From NCBI GenBank assembly GCA_963668325.1, contig OY764222.1:496001-560000 (forward strand): a stretch of DNA of 64,000 bases, in the 5' to 3' direction. The first letter of the stretch is position 1; every line of letters starts with the position of its first letter. The stretch comes from MPNP01 sp963668325. GTDB taxonomy: Bacteria; Pseudomonadota; Alphaproteobacteria; Rhodobacterales; Rhodobacteraceae. The notes beneath the pieces are model-generated. The model saw only the letters and a list, made by a program, of their open reading frames with translations, searched no databases and was not told the origin of the DNA. Positions 33,937-43,881 of the stretch are shown one piece after another. The position numbers were made by a program, and so were the translations under genes.

Positions 33937-36013
33937 CTCAACAATACGTGTAGCGACCGATGTCGGTGGAACATTCACCGATCTGGTCTGTTTTGAATTT
34001 GATAACGCCACCGGCAAATCAACGGTCAGGACGGCCAAATCAGCCACAACCCCGCCAGATTACGAGACTGGCATGATCAATGTTATCCAAAAGGCTGAAG
34101 TCGACCTGACCAGGGTAAATTTTCTGGCCCATGGCACAACGGTTGTCATCAATGCCCTGACTGAAAGAAAAGGTGTCAAGGTCGGCTTGATTACCACCGA
34201 AGGCTTTCGCGATACCCTGGAAATTGCCCGGGGCAACCGACCTGATTTCTTTAATCTGCATTACGAAAAACCCCCTCCTTTTGTTCCTCGCTACCTCCGC
34301 CAGGAACTTCCGGGTCGTATGACCTACAAGGGAGAGGAAATGCGTCCCCTCAAACTTGATGGACTTCAGGCTATTCTAGACAATTTTAAAGAGGAAGGGG
34401 TTGAAGCAATTGCCATCAGCTACCTGCACTCCTATGCCAATCCAACCCATGAGCAAGAGACCGAAGCTGAAGTCCGGAAACTATGGCCAGAAGTAAGAGT
34501 AGTCTCCTCGCATAGTATCGCCAGGGAGTGGCGCGAATATGAACGCACCAATACAGCTGTCCTCTCTGCTTATGTCCAGCCAGTGGCGGAAGGATATCTG
34601 AAAAGACTGGATAAAAAACTCAAGATTAATGGGTTTGCCGGTAGCCCCTATGTCATGCAGTCCAATTGTGGCGTGGATACCCTCGAAGCCATAGCGAAGA
34701 CTCCGATAACCATGATTGAATCCGGTCCCTCCTCAGGGATCTGGGGAGCAGCCGAGCTGGGCAAGTTGATTGGTGATCCCAATGTCCTTGCTCTCGACAT
34801 CGGAGGAACAACGGCTAAATGCTCCTTGATCGAAAACGGCAACATCAAGATTGTAACCGACTACTGGATCGAAAAAAGCCGCAAATCATCGGGATATCCA
34901 GTCATGGTCCCAGTTGTCGATCTGGTCGAAATCGGCAATGGTGGCGGATCCATTGCCTGGGTTGATGATTACGGCAAGTTGCATGTCGGTCCTCAATCGG
35001 CTGGGGCAGTACCTGGTCCAGCTGGCTATGGCAAGGGTGGCATGGAAGCCACCACGACCGATGCCAATCTTCTTTTGGGTCGGATCAACAAGGATTACTT
35101 CTGTGGTGGCGATATTGAAGCTGACATGATTAATGTTGAAAAGACGGTTGGTGCCATCGGGGAGAAACTGGGTGTAGATGCTCAGGAAGCTGCTCGGGGG
35201 ATTGTCCGGATAGCTAATAACAACATGGTCAATGCCCTTAAGCTGGTTTCCCTCAATCGAGGATTTGATCCGAGGGATTTCACTCTGGTTGCCTTTGGTG
35301 GTGGCGGTGGTATGCATGCCGTATCGCTGGCTCAGGAATTGGGGGTAAGCAAGATTGTCATACCTGCCAATGCCTCGGTATTTTCAGCCTGGGGCATGAC
35401 CATGTCCGATTTGCGGCGAGACTACTTTGTTACCTGCCTGACTGATCTGAATGAAGGTACAGCTGAACGCATTGAAACTACCTTTAGGGAAACTGAAAAG
35501 AATGCCCTGGATCAGTTCGCCAGTGAAAATATCAACCCAGATGAGATTAGCTTCGCCAGATTTGCCAAGTTCAGATATCAAAACCAGGAACATACGACCG
35601 AAGTCGAACTGGATGGTGAAATTACCAGTGCTAAAATCACGGCGATTGTGGATAATTTCAAGCAGGTATACGAACGGGAATATACCTATCGCCTGGACGC
35701 GCCAGTGGAAATGGTGGGGATCCACCTGGTGGCCGTAGCTGAGGTCGGCAAACTTACGCTACCTATCAGGCCAAGGACGGGTCGGCAAATTGCAGCAGCC
35801 ATCAAAGGCACCAGATCGGTGGATTATGCTTTGGAAGGTATCCACGCAACGACCATCTATGATGGAGACAAACTGGAACCGGGCATGGCTTTGGAAGGAC
35901 CAGCCATCATCGAGGAGGAAGGAGCAACGGTAGTTGTGCATCCTGGCAACAAGGCCCTGGTCGATGAATATGGCAACTACATTATTAACATTGGAGGGAG
36001 GGGATTGGCATGA
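33929..36013 (+). CDS. hyuA: Hydantoinase/oxoprolinase family protein, A subunit
   Basis: With HyuB it opens cyclic amides such as hydantoins or 5-oxoproline using ATP. About 694 residues, the usual length. RVATDVGGTFTDLVCF at the N-terminus and LALDIGGTTAKCSLI (about residue 288) are the two actin-like nucleotide-binding loops; GTTVVINALTERKG, VVDLVEIGNGGGSIAWVD and FGGGGGMHAVSLA are family hallmarks. ATG 33929 has GGAAG five bases before it; ATG 33908 and 33917 are in frame alternatives. It overlaps hyuB by four bases. The exact substrate cannot be read from sequence. Confidence 0.9.
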   Translation: MVNSTIRVATDVGGTFTDLVCFEFDNATGKSTVRTAKSATTPPDYETGMINVIQKAEVDLTRVNFLAHGTTVVINALTERKGVKVGLITTEGFRDTLEIARGNRPDFFNLHYEKPPPFVPRYLRQELPGRMTYKGEEMRPLKLDGLQAILDNFKEEGVEAIAISYLHSYANPTHEQETEAEVRKLWPEVRVVSSHSIAREWREYERTNTAVLSAYVQPVAEGYLKRLDKKLKINGFAGSPYVMQSNCGVDTLEAIAKTPITMIESGPSSGIWGAAELGKLIGDPNVLALDIGGTTAKCSLIENGNIKIVTDYWIEKSRKSSGYPVMVPVVDLVEIGNGGGSIAWVDDYGKLHVGPQSAGAVPGPAGYGKGGMEATTTDANLLLGRINKDYFCGGDIEADMINVEKTVGAIGEKLGVDAQEAARGIVRIANNNMVNALKLVSLNRGFDPRDFTLVAFGGGGGMHAVSLAQELGVSKIVIPANASVFSAWGMTMSDLRRDYFVTCLTDLNEGTAERIETTFRETEKNALDQFASENINPDEISFARFAKFRYQNQEHTTEVELDGEITSAKITAIVDNFKQVYEREYTYRLDAPVEMVGIHLVAVAEVGKLTLPIRPRTGRQIAAAIKGTRSVDYALEGIHATTIYDGDKLEPGMALEGPAIIEEEGATVVVHPGNKALVDEYGNYIINIGGRGLA

Positions 36014-37674
36014 CTGATAATGCAAACGATCCAATTACGATTGAAATAATCCAGAACTCATTACAGGCTGCGGCCGACGAGATGTTTGCCGCCATGCGCA
36101 AGACCGCCATGAGTTCGATTATCTATGAGGTCCTGGATATGGGAACCGGCATCATGGACCCCAAGGGCGAGATCGCCGGCTCTGGAGCAGGTATTCCAGC
36201 CTTTGTCGGTGTTCTGGATAAATCAGTTAAGGTCATTATCGACAAGTTTGACCAGCCGGGCGATGTCGAACCGGGCGATGTCTTCGCCACGAATGACCCT
36301 TATTATGGTGGGGTTACCCACCTCAATGACATTGTGGTCATCATGCCGGTATTTTCGGAAGGGGAATTAATTGCCTGGTGTGCCAATATAGCTCACAACT
36401 CTGATGTGGGCGGAATGGCACCTGGCTCTCTTACGGGTGAGGCGACAACCATATTCCAGGAAGGTCTACGCCTGCCTGCCATCAAGATAATATCGAAGGG
36501 CAAGCCGATTGTTCCAGTCATGGAAGTCATCAAGGTAAACTCGCGGATGCCGGATGTCCTGGAAGGTGATCTTTGGGCGGCTATAGCTTCGGTGCGGATA
36601 GGTGAAAGAAGGTTGATGGCCATTGCCCAAAAATATGGCACCCAAACCTTTGCCAAGGCGGTCGAGGCCTTTATGGATTATGGCGAACAGGTGTCCAGGC
36701 GTGAACTGGCCAAACTACCTGAGGGTACCTTTAAGTTGACGGAGGAACAGGACAATGGCCAGTTTTACAATGTAAAGGTAACCATTGCGAAGGATAAGTT
36801 TACGGTTGATCTCCGGGATAATCCCGATCAGCTGGATGGTCCTCTGAATACCAGCCGGGATGGGGTCATGGTGGCTGTCCAGATGATATTCAAATCCCTG
36901 ACTGATCCCTATTCTCCAGCCAATGGCGGATCATTTCGACCAATAGAACTCCTGACCCGGGAAGGGACGGTGTTCCATGCCCAGGAACCTGCACCACTTG
37001 GCTTTTATTACGAAATCGAATTGAGAGTTTACGATTTGATGTGGCGCTGTCTGGCCAAGCACATGCCCGAAAGACTGGCAGCTGGCCATTTTTCATCCGT
37101 CTGCGGAACATTTATAGGTGGCATACATCCAGATACGGGCCGACAATATACGGTAATTGAACCACAACTGGGTGGTTGGGGTGCCAGCCAATCGGGTGAT
37201 GGCAATTCAGGCATGTTCTGTGGTTTCCATGGCGAAACCTATAATTGTCCGGCCGAAATCAATGAAGCCCGGAACGGGCTCATTGTTGACCAGATGGCCC
37301 TCAATGTAAGTGAGGGTGGTGAAGGCAAACACATGGGTGGAAGGGGTATTGTCCTTGATTATCGGGTACGGGCCGATAATGGCTTCTTGACAGCCGGCTA
37401 CACCCGCTCCAAATTCCCGGCCTGGGGGCTTGATGGGGGGCAGGATGGTTCGCCCAATTACATTGAATTCATTCCCAGGGAAGGGGAAGTTCAAACCTTT
37501 GCTGCCATATCGGGCTTGACCACCCAGAAGGATGATGTCATCCGGGTCCACACCGGCAATGGCGGTGGGTTGGGGAACCCCAGGGAAAGAGACCTTGATC
37601 TCGTTCGGATGGATCTCAAGAATGAATTGATAACTCCTCAACAGGCCAGGGAAGTATTTGGCCTGGAGGACTAA
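36010..37674 (+). CDS. hyuB: Hydantoinase/oxoprolinase family protein, B subunit (first copy)
   Basis: A 554-residue B subunit: DPITIEIIQNSLQAAADEMF at the start, MGTGIMDPKGEIAGSGAGIP, then FATNDPYYGGVTHLNDIVV, the metal-site region of the family, and a C-terminal GNGGGLGNPRERD. It is translationally coupled to hyuA and is its expected partner. Compared with the second copy (40486-42057) it has an extra C-terminal stretch of about 30 residues (VRMDLKNELITPQQAREVFG). Confidence 0.9.
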   Translation: MTDNANDPITIEIIQNSLQAAADEMFAAMRKTAMSSIIYEVLDMGTGIMDPKGEIAGSGAGIPAFVGVLDKSVKVIIDKFDQPGDVEPGDVFATNDPYYGGVTHLNDIVVIMPVFSEGELIAWCANIAHNSDVGGMAPGSLTGEATTIFQEGLRLPAIKIISKGKPIVPVMEVIKVNSRMPDVLEGDLWAAIASVRIGERRLMAIAQKYGTQTFAKAVEAFMDYGEQVSRRELAKLPEGTFKLTEEQDNGQFYNVKVTIAKDKFTVDLRDNPDQLDGPLNTSRDGVMVAVQMIFKSLTDPYSPANGGSFRPIELLTREGTVFHAQEPAPLGFYYEIELRVYDLMWRCLAKHMPERLAAGHFSSVCGTFIGGIHPDTGRQYTVIEPQLGGWGASQSGDGNSGMFCGFHGETYNCPAEINEARNGLIVDQMALNVSEGGEGKHMGGRGIVLDYRVRADNGFLTAGYTRSKFPAWGLDGGQDGSPNYIEFIPREGEVQTFAAISGLTTQKDDVIRVHTGNGGGLGNPRERDLDLVRMDLKNELITPQQAREVFGLED

Positions 37675-37709
37675 TGTTGAATCTCGGATAGTTTAAAAGG
37701 AGAGTTGTT

Positions 37710-38519
37710 ATGGCTACCAGGGAACCCCTCAAAATCATGTATCTCAATCCGGTGGGGACCGCCGCCTATGATCCGGTCTTTGCCGATATGGCCAGGGAAT
37801 ACAAACTTCCAGATACGGAAGTACATATTACCTCCCTGAAGGAATCAGATGGTGGGTTTACCCATATCGAATTTAGATCCTATGAAGCAATTGTTACCAC
37901 CGGTATAATCAGAGCGACCAGAGCAGCCGCCCTGGAAGGGTTTGATGCTCTGGCCATCGGGTGTTTTTATGATACCGCCTTACATGATGCCCGAGAAGTA
38001 TCAGGCAACATGATTGTTACTGCCCCTTGCATGGCCTCGGTAGAAATTGCCTGTAGCCTGGCCAACAGGTTTGGTGTCATAGTTGGACGCCGCAAGTGGG
38101 TCAATCAAATGACGGCTACCGTCAAGGATAATGGCCGGGGTAAACAACTCAGCGGCTTTTACCATGTGGAATTGGGTGTCAATGAATTCCTGGTTGACCA
38201 TGCGAGAACCGAAAGGTTACTGACCGAAGCAGGTCGAAAAGCTGTGGAAGAGGATTATGCCGAAGCCCTTATCCTCGGCTGTACGTTGGAACTGGGTTTT
38301 TTCAAAGCCTTGACCCAAACCCTGGGCGTGCCGGTCATTGACCCTTCCATCGCGGCCCTGAAGAGGGCCGAATATGGGGCCAATCTGAAAAAACAATGTG
38401 GCTGGGTACCCAGTCGCAAATGGTCTTGTGAGTCACCTCCGGAAGAGGAGTTGAAGCGGTTTGGCATAATTGATGATGGTGATGTCTTTGGCAACAGGCT
38501 GGTTGTTGAGGCCGAGTAA
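37710..38519 (+). CDS. Asp/Glu/hydantoin racemase family protein, first copy
   Basis: A 269-residue cofactor-independent racemase. Two catalytic Cys are in place: AIGCFYDTALHD (about residue 92) and LILGCTLELGF (about residue 192). TAPCMASVEIACSLANRFGV is also typical. In a hydantoin operon such an enzyme interconverts D- and L-hydantoins so that both enantiomers can be used. A strong ribosome site (AAAGGAGAG) precedes the ATG. The next gene is a close paralogue in tandem. Confidence 0.85.
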   Translation: MATREPLKIMYLNPVGTAAYDPVFADMAREYKLPDTEVHITSLKESDGGFTHIEFRSYEAIVTTGIIRATRAAALEGFDALAIGCFYDTALHDAREVSGNMIVTAPCMASVEIACSLANRFGVIVGRRKWVNQMTATVKDNGRGKQLSGFYHVELGVNEFLVDHARTERLLTEAGRKAVEEDYAEALILGCTLELGFFKALTQTLGVPVIDPSIAALKRAEYGANLKKQCGWVPSRKWSCESPPEEELKRFGIIDDGDVFGNRLVVEAE

Positions 38520-38548
38520 ACAAAAGTCACAGGGTCAGGGAATACGTC

Positions 38549-39358
38549 GTGCACAATCAGACAACACTCAAGGTCATGTACCTGAGACCGGTAGGTACGG
38601 CGGCATTTGATGAATTGTTTGCTGACATGATAAGGAACTACAAGAATCCGGCAACCGAAGTCCATATAACATCCCTCCAACCATCTGATGGTGGTTTTAC
38701 TCATATCGAATACAGGTCGTATGAAGCCATTGTATCTGCGGGTATAGTCAGGGGAACCCGGGTTGCAGCCCAGGAAGGATTTGATGCCGTTGCCTTGAGT
38801 TGTTTCTACGATACTGCCCTCCATGATGCCCGAGAAGTTTCAGGTGACTTGATCGTAACAGCCCCATGTATGGCCTCGGTGGAAATTGCCTCAAGTCTGG
38901 CCAATAGATTTGGTGTTATTGTCGGTCGCCGTAAATGGGTCGATCAAATGGCTGCAACCATTAGGGATTATGGGAGGGAAGATCAGTTAAGTGGTTTCTA
39001 TCATGTCGAGTTGGGTGTCAATGACTTTCAGGTCAATCCGGAAAAAACAGAAAGATTGTTGGTTGAAGCCGGTCGCCGGGCAGTAGAAGATGATTATGCT
39101 GAAGCCATTATTCTTGGTTGTACCCGGGAGGTGGGTTTTTACCACAGCCTGGAAGAAACTTTGGGAGTACCAGTCATAGATCCATCCATTGCAGCTCTCA
39201 AGCGAGCTGAATATGCCGCCATATTGAAAAGACAATGTGGCTGGGTTCCCAGCCGCAAATGGTCGTGCGAACCTCCGCCTGAAGAGGAGTTGGAAAGATT
39301 TGGGGTTATCAATGATGGGGATGTCTTTGGTAATCGTATTATTGTCGAGGCATCTTGA
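38549..39358 (+). CDS. Asp/Glu/hydantoin racemase family protein, second copy
   Basis: Same length (269 residues) and about 75-80 percent identical by eye to the gene just upstream, a tandem duplicate. Both catalytic Cys are kept (ALSCFYDTALHD and IILGCTREVGF). Differences cluster around the second Cys and the loop YHSLEETLG versus FKALTQTLG, so the two may prefer different substrates. The start codon is GTG 38549. Confidence 0.85.
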   Translation: MHNQTTLKVMYLRPVGTAAFDELFADMIRNYKNPATEVHITSLQPSDGGFTHIEYRSYEAIVSAGIVRGTRVAAQEGFDAVALSCFYDTALHDAREVSGDLIVTAPCMASVEIASSLANRFGVIVGRRKWVDQMAATIRDYGREDQLSGFYHVELGVNDFQVNPEKTERLLVEAGRRAVEDDYAEAIILGCTREVGFYHSLEETLGVPVIDPSIAALKRAEYAAILKRQCGWVPSRKWSCEPPPEEELERFGVINDGDVFGNRIIVEAS

Positions 39359-39388
39359 ATTAGAGATCCAAATCCAGGGAGATAACAA

Positions 39389-40483
39389 GTGAGTGAAAGA
39401 ACCGTCGCCAGACTCGGTAAAATCAGAACCAGCATGAAGGCCACCAATACCCAGTTGGTTGCTTTGGGGCCAGGAGCCCATATGCAATGGGTCCTGGGGT
39501 TTCATACCCATCCAGACGAAAGACCTTGCCTCCTGTTGATTGGGGAAAGCAGAGAAGCCTTTCTCATGCCTTCCCTAAACGCTGAGGATACCAGGCAAAG
39601 GAGTTCAATCACCTGCCATAAATGGTCAGATGACGAGGGACCAACCATGGCTTTGATCTCTGCTCTCAAGGATGTGGGGGCCAGCCAGGCCAATAGTATG
39701 GTTCTTGATGAGACCATGCGAGCCGATTTTGCCATGTTGCTGGTTGATCAACTCCCGGCCGCCAAAAGGAGGTTCACGGAAAATACCGTGGGATTACTCC
39801 GGATGAGTAAGGATGAAAATGAGTATGCGAGTTTAAAGGAAAATGCCGGTATTGCTGATCAGGCCATGCTCAGTGGTTTCGCTGCAATCAAGCCTGGTTT
39901 AAGTGAGTTGACAATCGCTGCAACCATCCAGCAGGAATTCAAGGCACAGAATGCAGACATGAAGTTTGCTATTGTCGGTGGCGGACCAAATGGTGCATTG
40001 CCGCACCATAAGACTGGTCCAAGGATTCTAGGTGAAGGGGATCCAATTGTTATGGATATCGGTGGCCAGAAAGGGGAATTTTCCAGTGATATAACCCGGT
40101 CCGCCATTTTAGGCGAACCTTCCGAGGAGTATTTGCAAGTTCACGCAATCGTAAATGAGGCAGTTATCAGTGCCTTGCAGGTAGCCAAGCCTGGGATAAA
40201 GGCCAGGGAAATCGATCATGCTGCCCGCAGGGTTATTACCAAGGCTGGCTATGGCGACTATTTTGTCCACCGAACGGGGCACGGGTTGGGCATTGAAGTG
40301 CACGAACCTCCTTATATATCGGCATCTTCCGAAACCATATTGGAAACAGGTATGGTATTCTCAATCGAACCTGGCATATACCTTCCCGGTAAATTTGGCG
40401 TACGCCTTGAAGAGATCGTAATCCTCAGGGAAGATGGACCCGAAATACTATCCTCTCTCCCCAGGGATATAGTGCGACTTTAG
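39389..40483 (+). CDS. M24 family Xaa-Pro aminopeptidase/creatinase-like protein
   Basis: A 364-residue two-domain protein: an N-terminal creatinase-like domain to about 125 and an M24 catalytic domain after it. All five metal ligands are visible: VMDIGGQKGEFSSDITRS (two Asp), HRTGHGLGIEVHEPP (His), FSIEPGIYLP (Glu) and VRLEEIVIL (Glu). Members cleave Xaa-Pro peptides or open creatine-like compounds. The frame opens with GTG 39389 after AGGGAGAT. Its place between racemase and HyuB suggests it hydrolyses the linear product of the hydantoinase or the imported peptide. Confidence 0.85.
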   Translation: MSERTVARLGKIRTSMKATNTQLVALGPGAHMQWVLGFHTHPDERPCLLLIGESREAFLMPSLNAEDTRQRSSITCHKWSDDEGPTMALISALKDVGASQANSMVLDETMRADFAMLLVDQLPAAKRRFTENTVGLLRMSKDENEYASLKENAGIADQAMLSGFAAIKPGLSELTIAATIQQEFKAQNADMKFAIVGGGPNGALPHHKTGPRILGEGDPIVMDIGGQKGEFSSDITRSAILGEPSEEYLQVHAIVNEAVISALQVAKPGIKAREIDHAARRVITKAGYGDYFVHRTGHGLGIEVHEPPYISASSETILETGMVFSIEPGIYLPGKFGVRLEEIVILREDGPEILSSLPRDIVRL

Positions 40484-40485
40484 CT

Positions 40486-42057
40486 ATGCCGAAAGATCCC
40501 ATTACCATATCCGTCATTCAGGCCGGAGTGGTTGCTGCGGCCGATGAGATGTTTGAAATTCTCAAGAAGACCTCGATGAGTCCGATTATCTACGAGGTCT
40601 TGGATGTCGGTACCGGAATTACCGACAAGCACGGGAATATGGTCGGTTCCGGGGCAGGTATACCAACTTTTGTCGGGATCCTGGACAAGGCCGTAAAAAG
40701 GATAATAGAAATCCACGGGTTGGACAATGTCCATGCGGGTGATCTCTTTATAACCAATGATCCCTATTATGGTGGGGTGACCCACCTGAACGATGTTGTG
40801 GTTGCCATGCCTGTTTTCTATCAGGGAGAATGTATCGCCTGGGCTTCCTCCATAGGCCATTGGTCTGATGTTGGTGGCTCAACCCCGGGCTCTATGTCAA
40901 CCAAGGTATCGGAAATCATTCAGGAAGGGTTAAGGTTACCTGCCGTAAAATTATTCGAACAGGATATCCCGGTAACCTCTCTACTGGAAATCATAACCTG
41001 CAATTCCAGACTTCCAGAAATCACCAGGGGTGATTTATGGTCTCAAATTTCGGCCAGCCGTCGAGCCGCAAAAAGAACAATTGAGCTAGCCAGAACCTAT
41101 GGTATGGATAATTACAACCTTGCCTTGGATGATTTGTTTGAAGAAGGCGAGAAACGAGCAAGGCGGGGCCTTTTAAAGCTTCCACAAGGCAAATATGAGG
41201 CTTCGGAAGTACAGGAAAATAATGATCGTTGGCGAGTGGTTATTACCATAACTGAAAATGAGTTTATTGTTGATTTGACCGACAACCCTCGCCAGAAAGA
41301 AGGTCCCTACAATACCAGTAGGGATGGTGCAGTAATTTCGTCGCAAATGATCTTTAAGGCTCTGACTGATCCCCACCTGTTTTGCAATGAAGGTTCATTC
41401 AGACCCCTTAAGGTGATAACTGCACCCGGGACAGTCTTTGAAGCCACTGGTACAGCACCCCATGGTTATTACTTTGAAACACGAATAAGACTTTATGATC
41501 TCCTTTGGCAATGTATGGCCAAGGCTATGCCCGATAATCTTCCAGCCGGACATTTTGGTTCCATCTGCGGTACGGTTATTGCCGGAGTACACCCCGAAAC
41601 TGGCCGAAAGTTTACCATGGTGGAACCACAGCTGGGAGGCTGGGGTGCTACCTCAACTAGGAATGGAATGAATTGCATGTATTCCCTAAGCCATGGTGAG
41701 ACCTATGTTTGTCCGGTTGAAATTTGTGAAGCCAGATATGGCTTGGAAGTTGGTTGGAAGAAACTCCTTGATGATCCTGGAGGCAAGGGCTTGTTTGAAG
41801 GTGGCAAGGGTTTGTCAACATCCTACCGTATGAAGGCAAAAGCAATAGTTTCGGCCGGTTACAGTCGAAGTAAAAATCCAGTATGGGGTTTGAATGGTGG
41901 GTGTTCCGGTGGAACCAACAAGTTCAGTGTCAAAAAAAAGGAATATGATAGCATCCAGTATTCTTTCGTGAGTGATCTGGAAGTGGATGATGGCGATGAA
42001 ATAGTAATTGAAACTGCCAAGGGCGGTGGATGGGGCATGCCAATTAAAGAAAGTTAG
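40486..42057 (+). CDS. hyuB: Hydantoinase/oxoprolinase B subunit, second copy
   Basis: A 523-residue paralogue of the first HyuB: DPITISVIQAGVVAAADEMF, VGTGITDKHGNMVGSGAGIP, FITNDPYYGGVTHLNDVVV and AKGGGWGMP at the end. No second hyuA accompanies it, so it must share the single HyuA, form an alternative complex with it, or act alone. It starts two bases after the M24 gene and ends the operon; no terminator hairpin is visible in the 180 bases after it. Confidence 0.88.
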   Translation: MPKDPITISVIQAGVVAAADEMFEILKKTSMSPIIYEVLDVGTGITDKHGNMVGSGAGIPTFVGILDKAVKRIIEIHGLDNVHAGDLFITNDPYYGGVTHLNDVVVAMPVFYQGECIAWASSIGHWSDVGGSTPGSMSTKVSEIIQEGLRLPAVKLFEQDIPVTSLLEIITCNSRLPEITRGDLWSQISASRRAAKRTIELARTYGMDNYNLALDDLFEEGEKRARRGLLKLPQGKYEASEVQENNDRWRVVITITENEFIVDLTDNPRQKEGPYNTSRDGAVISSQMIFKALTDPHLFCNEGSFRPLKVITAPGTVFEATGTAPHGYYFETRIRLYDLLWQCMAKAMPDNLPAGHFGSICGTVIAGVHPETGRKFTMVEPQLGGWGATSTRNGMNCMYSLSHGETYVCPVEICEARYGLEVGWKKLLDDPGGKGLFEGGKGLSTSYRMKAKAIVSAGYSRSKNPVWGLNGGCSGGTNKFSVKKKEYDSIQYSFVSDLEVDDGDEIVIETAKGGGWGMPIKES

Positions 42058-42236
42058 TTAATATTTTCAGAGATATTCCACAATCCTCTTACCTTTCTAT
42101 TTTCTCTATGAACCCTGACAAACTTAACTTTGCAATCCAAGGTGATTATCAATCAAATCCTTAAATTGATCTCCCTAGAAATAGATATGATGGTCAAAAC
42201 ATGACAACTGATCGGTACTCCCAAACCACCTATTAA

Positions 42237-42413
42237 CTATCTTGAAGATTCAGGATAATCCTCACCTAGGATTTCTTTTAGTTTGGCCTCAAATTTACTG
42301 TTGGGTTTTTTTTCTGGAAACCATCTATTTAATAGGACTTCTGCATCATTCTCAGTAAAATCGTACTGATCCATAAATGTCAGATTTTCAGTTTCTTTTT
42401 CTGCATTTTCCAT
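42237..42413 (-). CDS. Small acidic protein downstream of the first Ntn-hydrolase
   Basis: Fifty-eight residues from ATG 42413, which follows GGAGG; the frame is open further up but only with TTG. Sequence contains DQYDFTENDAEVLLNRWFP and KFEAKLKEILGED. I recognise no family. It is on the same strand, about 140 bases after the proteasome-like gene at 42551-43750. The second proteasome-like gene also has a small acidic gene in the same position, so a shared role as partner or inhibitor is possible. Confidence 0.5.
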   Translation of the reverse strand: MENAEKETENLTFMDQYDFTENDAEVLLNRWFPEKKPNSKFEAKLKEILGEDYPESSR

Positions 42414-42550
42414 AGTCCAAGCCTCCAACAAATAATTATTTTAGTTTACACAATTTTGGTGTTGAAACAATAAATTTACGATAATTCTAAATACTCGGCA
42501 TATTTTAAAGTTTTATGTCGCCGCCAAAAAAAATCTCAAGTGATTTATTT

Positions 42551-43750
42551 TCACTTAATGTTCAAATTACCACGTCGCTCACAATAGGAAGGGTTAAGAT
42601 CCAAATCAAAATACCTCTTTCGTTTTATCCAAACAAAGCCTTCATTTTTTGATAAAATAGCTACATCAATAGGCCCTCCGACAGATTCAAACAAATTTGA
42701 ATACCTATGATATCTGGACGTGAAATTAACCATTGAGGATGCATATTCAGCTAATTCCTTTTTAGAAAATTGATCAATGATCTCTAAGTTTTGGGAAGCG
42801 AACTTTTTCAAATTTTCTAATTCCTGAAGGAAGTATTCATCTGTAATTTGACTAATTTGAGATTTTTGATCTGGTGTTGCCCATTTAAATTGGTTTAGTA
42901 ATTGGTCAACTGTTTGTGACATAATGTCAAGAATTTGTTTTTCGTATTCTTTATCAATTCCAAAAATAAACCTTTCCGGCATCGTTTTTTGTGCAAAAGG
43001 AACTATTGCCCAAGTAGTGTTTTCTCTATTAATCACAAATTTTTGCTTTCTGACTATCCTAGTTTCCCCAAAGTAAAACCCATCAATTTCAACACTAAGC
43101 AATGAAGGGAATCTTTCCTCATTACCGAAACCCGCAAAAACTATACCGGTATATAATGATGAGGAGGCATTGGACCTTAATATTTCCAAAGCAAGTTCTA
43201 GCAGCTTTAAATTAAAATCGGTTTTTGTAACTAAATACCCATCAATACCAGGAAAATTCTCTTTAATCAGATTACGAATATCAATACCAAATTCTGCTTC
43301 AAATTGTTTAATTTCAATTTTTTGAAGAAAGCTACCAATAGGTTTCAAGTTTTGTTTTAACGTATTTAGTGCAATTTCTTTCTTATTATCTGGTGTTGCT
43401 TCAATGTGTTTCAAATATGGGAAGAGCAACAACTTGATATGCATATTTGATTGTGGGTAATTTCGATTTTCTTTTTTTATAAATTCTTGGAATTGAGGCC
43501 ATACACTCTCGATTGTTGGAATTTCGTCGTTAAAATCTTCGCGGAATTCTCGGACCAAGATTTCGATTGGAATTTTTAAAATCTCAGTATTGTTATAGGT
43601 CATAAGACCTATGGGTTTATTTCTTGAAAGTTCGAATATCTTTTCTGCAGAATCATATGATTTAGAAACTGAGGGCCCTGAAACAGTTACTATGCTATCA
43701 GCCGCCAAGGCAACTGCTTTTCGATTTAAGAGAGCAATTTCAGCTGTCAT
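42551..43750 (-). CDS. Proteasome-like Ntn-hydrolase family protein, first copy
   Basis: A 399-residue protein whose N-terminus copies that of proteasome beta subunits: Thr2 (Thr1 after Met removal), ALAADS with Asp18 (Asp17) and EKIFEL with Lys37 (near the Lys33 position), the three catalytic residues of that fold. GIVFAGFGNEERFPSLLSVE near residue 205 corresponds to the later core strands. Beyond about residue 240 is a helical extension not found in HslV or proteasomes. AAGGAG precedes the ATG. Function is not known to me; it may be a self-activating protease or hydrolase. A paralogue lies 1.7 kb away. Confidence 0.65.
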   Translation of the reverse strand: MTAEIALLNRKAVALAADSIVTVSGPSVSKSYDSAEKIFELSRNKPIGLMTYNNTEILKIPIEILVREFREDFNDEIPTIESVWPQFQEFIKKENRNYPQSNMHIKLLLFPYLKHIEATPDNKKEIALNTLKQNLKPIGSFLQKIEIKQFEAEFGIDIRNLIKENFPGIDGYLVTKTDFNLKLLELALEILRSNASSSLYTGIVFAGFGNEERFPSLLSVEIDGFYFGETRIVRKQKFVINRENTTWAIVPFAQKTMPERFIFGIDKEYEKQILDIMSQTVDQLLNQFKWATPDQKSQISQITDEYFLQELENLKKFASQNLEIIDQFSKKELAEYASSMVNFTSRYHRYSNLFESVGGPIDVAILSKNEGFVWIKRKRYFDLDLNPSYCERRGNLNIK

Positions 43751-43831
43751 GTGAGGCTCCTTGCTAATTCTAAAATATTTAATCTTTTTGGATGAATTCT
43801 TTTTCCCTTCAATTCTCTTGCGAGGCTCTTT

Positions 43832-43853
43832 GGGGTGTAAGAAATCGCACCCC
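43832..43853. terminator. Hairpin between the Ntn-hydrolase gene and the DUF3800 remnant
   Basis: GGGGTG (43832-43837) pairs with CACCCC (43848-43853) around a ten-base loop, followed by TTGTTTTT on the plus strand. It lies upstream of both neighbours, so it may be left from a lost plus-strand gene. Confidence 0.45.
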
Positions 43854-43881
43854 TTGTTTTTGAGTTTATAAGGGAAGTGTT

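Noticed and set aside
27562..42057. Hydantoinase operon as cargo of a composite transposon
   Set aside because: IS debris lies on its left side only; no matching IS end occurs after 42057.
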